Assembly (NCBI GenBank): GCA_964354345.1
Contig: CAYGZL010000148.1
Coordinates: 1 to 14,820 of the forward strand
Reading direction: 5' to 3'
DNA from: CAYGZL01 sp964354345
GTDB lineage: Bacteria; Chloroflexota; Anaerolineae; Anaerolineales; UBA4823
Length of the DNA: 14,820 bases
A program made the position numbers and the translations under genes. Of the stretch, positions 14,670 through 14,820 are shown piece by piece. The notes under the pieces are model-generated. The model ran no database searches and was not told where the DNA came from. It worked only from the letters and a program-made list of their open reading frames with translations. Every line of letters begins with the position of its first letter. Within the stretch, counting starts at the first letter, position 1.

Positions 14670-14820
14670 AGATGACCCAGGCGTCGTCGGAGGCTTGTTT
14701 TCGGCTGGCGGAAGCAGACTATCCCGCATGTGGAGTAAGCTCTTGTTAATCAGGAACGAACACAGACTGGCGGTGATCAGGATCCAGGCCGGGATCAGCA
14801 GGGTGCTGCTGAGGGCCAGG
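14646..14820 (-). CDS. Partial gene, C-terminus of a putative membrane protein
   Basis: The last 57 codons of a minus-strand frame that enters from the right edge and stops at TAA (14646-14648). The visible part starts with a hydrophobic stretch ALSSTLLIPAWILITASLCS, long enough for one membrane helix. It then becomes hydrophilic and Pro-rich (LLPPAENKPPTTPGSS) to the end. The other two minus frames stop early, and plus-strand frames offer only a 25-codon stretch. The stop overlaps the 3' end of ribF by 24 bp. Too little is visible to name a family. Confidence 0.5.
   Translation of the reverse strand, partial: LALSSTLLIPAWILITASLCSFLINKSLLHMRDSLLPPAENKPPTTPGSSLDGSIRI

Noticed and set aside
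14672..14749. Short plus-strand frame of 25 codons after ribF
   Set aside because: No ribosome binding site, no motif, and it overlaps the more convincing minus-strand membrane protein end.

Overview
The window looks like ordinary core chromosome of a bacterium in the Chloroflexota, most likely an Anaerolineae-type lineage. This placement is inferred, not proven. It rests on a Thermus/archaeal-type prolyl-tRNA synthetase, a DHH-CBS-CBS-nucleotidyltransferase fusion for tRNA 3'-end addition, a nusA-ylxR-infB-rbfA-nrnA-truB-ribF gene order, a Thr/Pro-tailed FtsB-like protein and moderately GC-rich codon use. I see no insertion sequence, CRISPR array, prophage gene or other sign of recent transfer.

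Left part, minus strand (7-3535). Read in the direction of transcription, the genes are: a 68-residue orphan protein with a strong ribosome binding site, a MazG-family nucleotide pyrophosphohydrolase, prolyl-tRNA synthetase (proS), an alpha-helical solenoid-like protein of unknown function, tRNA-Leu(CAG) with its own promoter and a likely terminator, and an FtsB/DivIC-like membrane protein. The mazG-proS unit has a near-consensus promoter whose -10 box lies only 8 nt from the start codon, so its mRNA should be leaderless. The FtsB-like gene may follow the same pattern with weaker boxes.

Middle part, plus strand (3668-6908). A divergent intergenic region of about 130 bp separates the leftward genes from a large multidomain tRNA nucleotidyltransferase (DHH phosphoesterase + two CBS + class II nucleotidyltransferase), followed closely by a GNAT acetyltransferase. 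The tRNA-Leu gene in this window does not encode its CCA end, so it needs the activity this enzyme family provides.

Right part, plus strand (6909-14669). A 202-bp leader carries an AT-rich tract, a strong extended -10 promoter and three tandem hairpins, the first terminator-like. It precedes a transcription/translation operon: NusA with an unusually long charged C-terminal tail, YlxR, a short IF-2, RbfA, an NrnA-type DHH phosphoesterase, TruB and RibF. rimP and ylxQ, common partners in this operon, are absent from their usual places. The operon ends in a 24-bp tail-to-tail overlap with a partial minus-strand gene whose visible end encodes a membrane helix.

As a set, the genes cover tRNA charging and maturation, transcription elongation, translation initiation, 30S maturation, nanoRNA/pAp turnover, tRNA pseudouridylation and flavin cofactor synthesis. 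No clearly new multi-gene system is evident. The parts most worth a second look are the nusA leader, the NusA tail, the leaderless mazG-proS promoter and the two uncharacterised proteins flanking mazG-proS.
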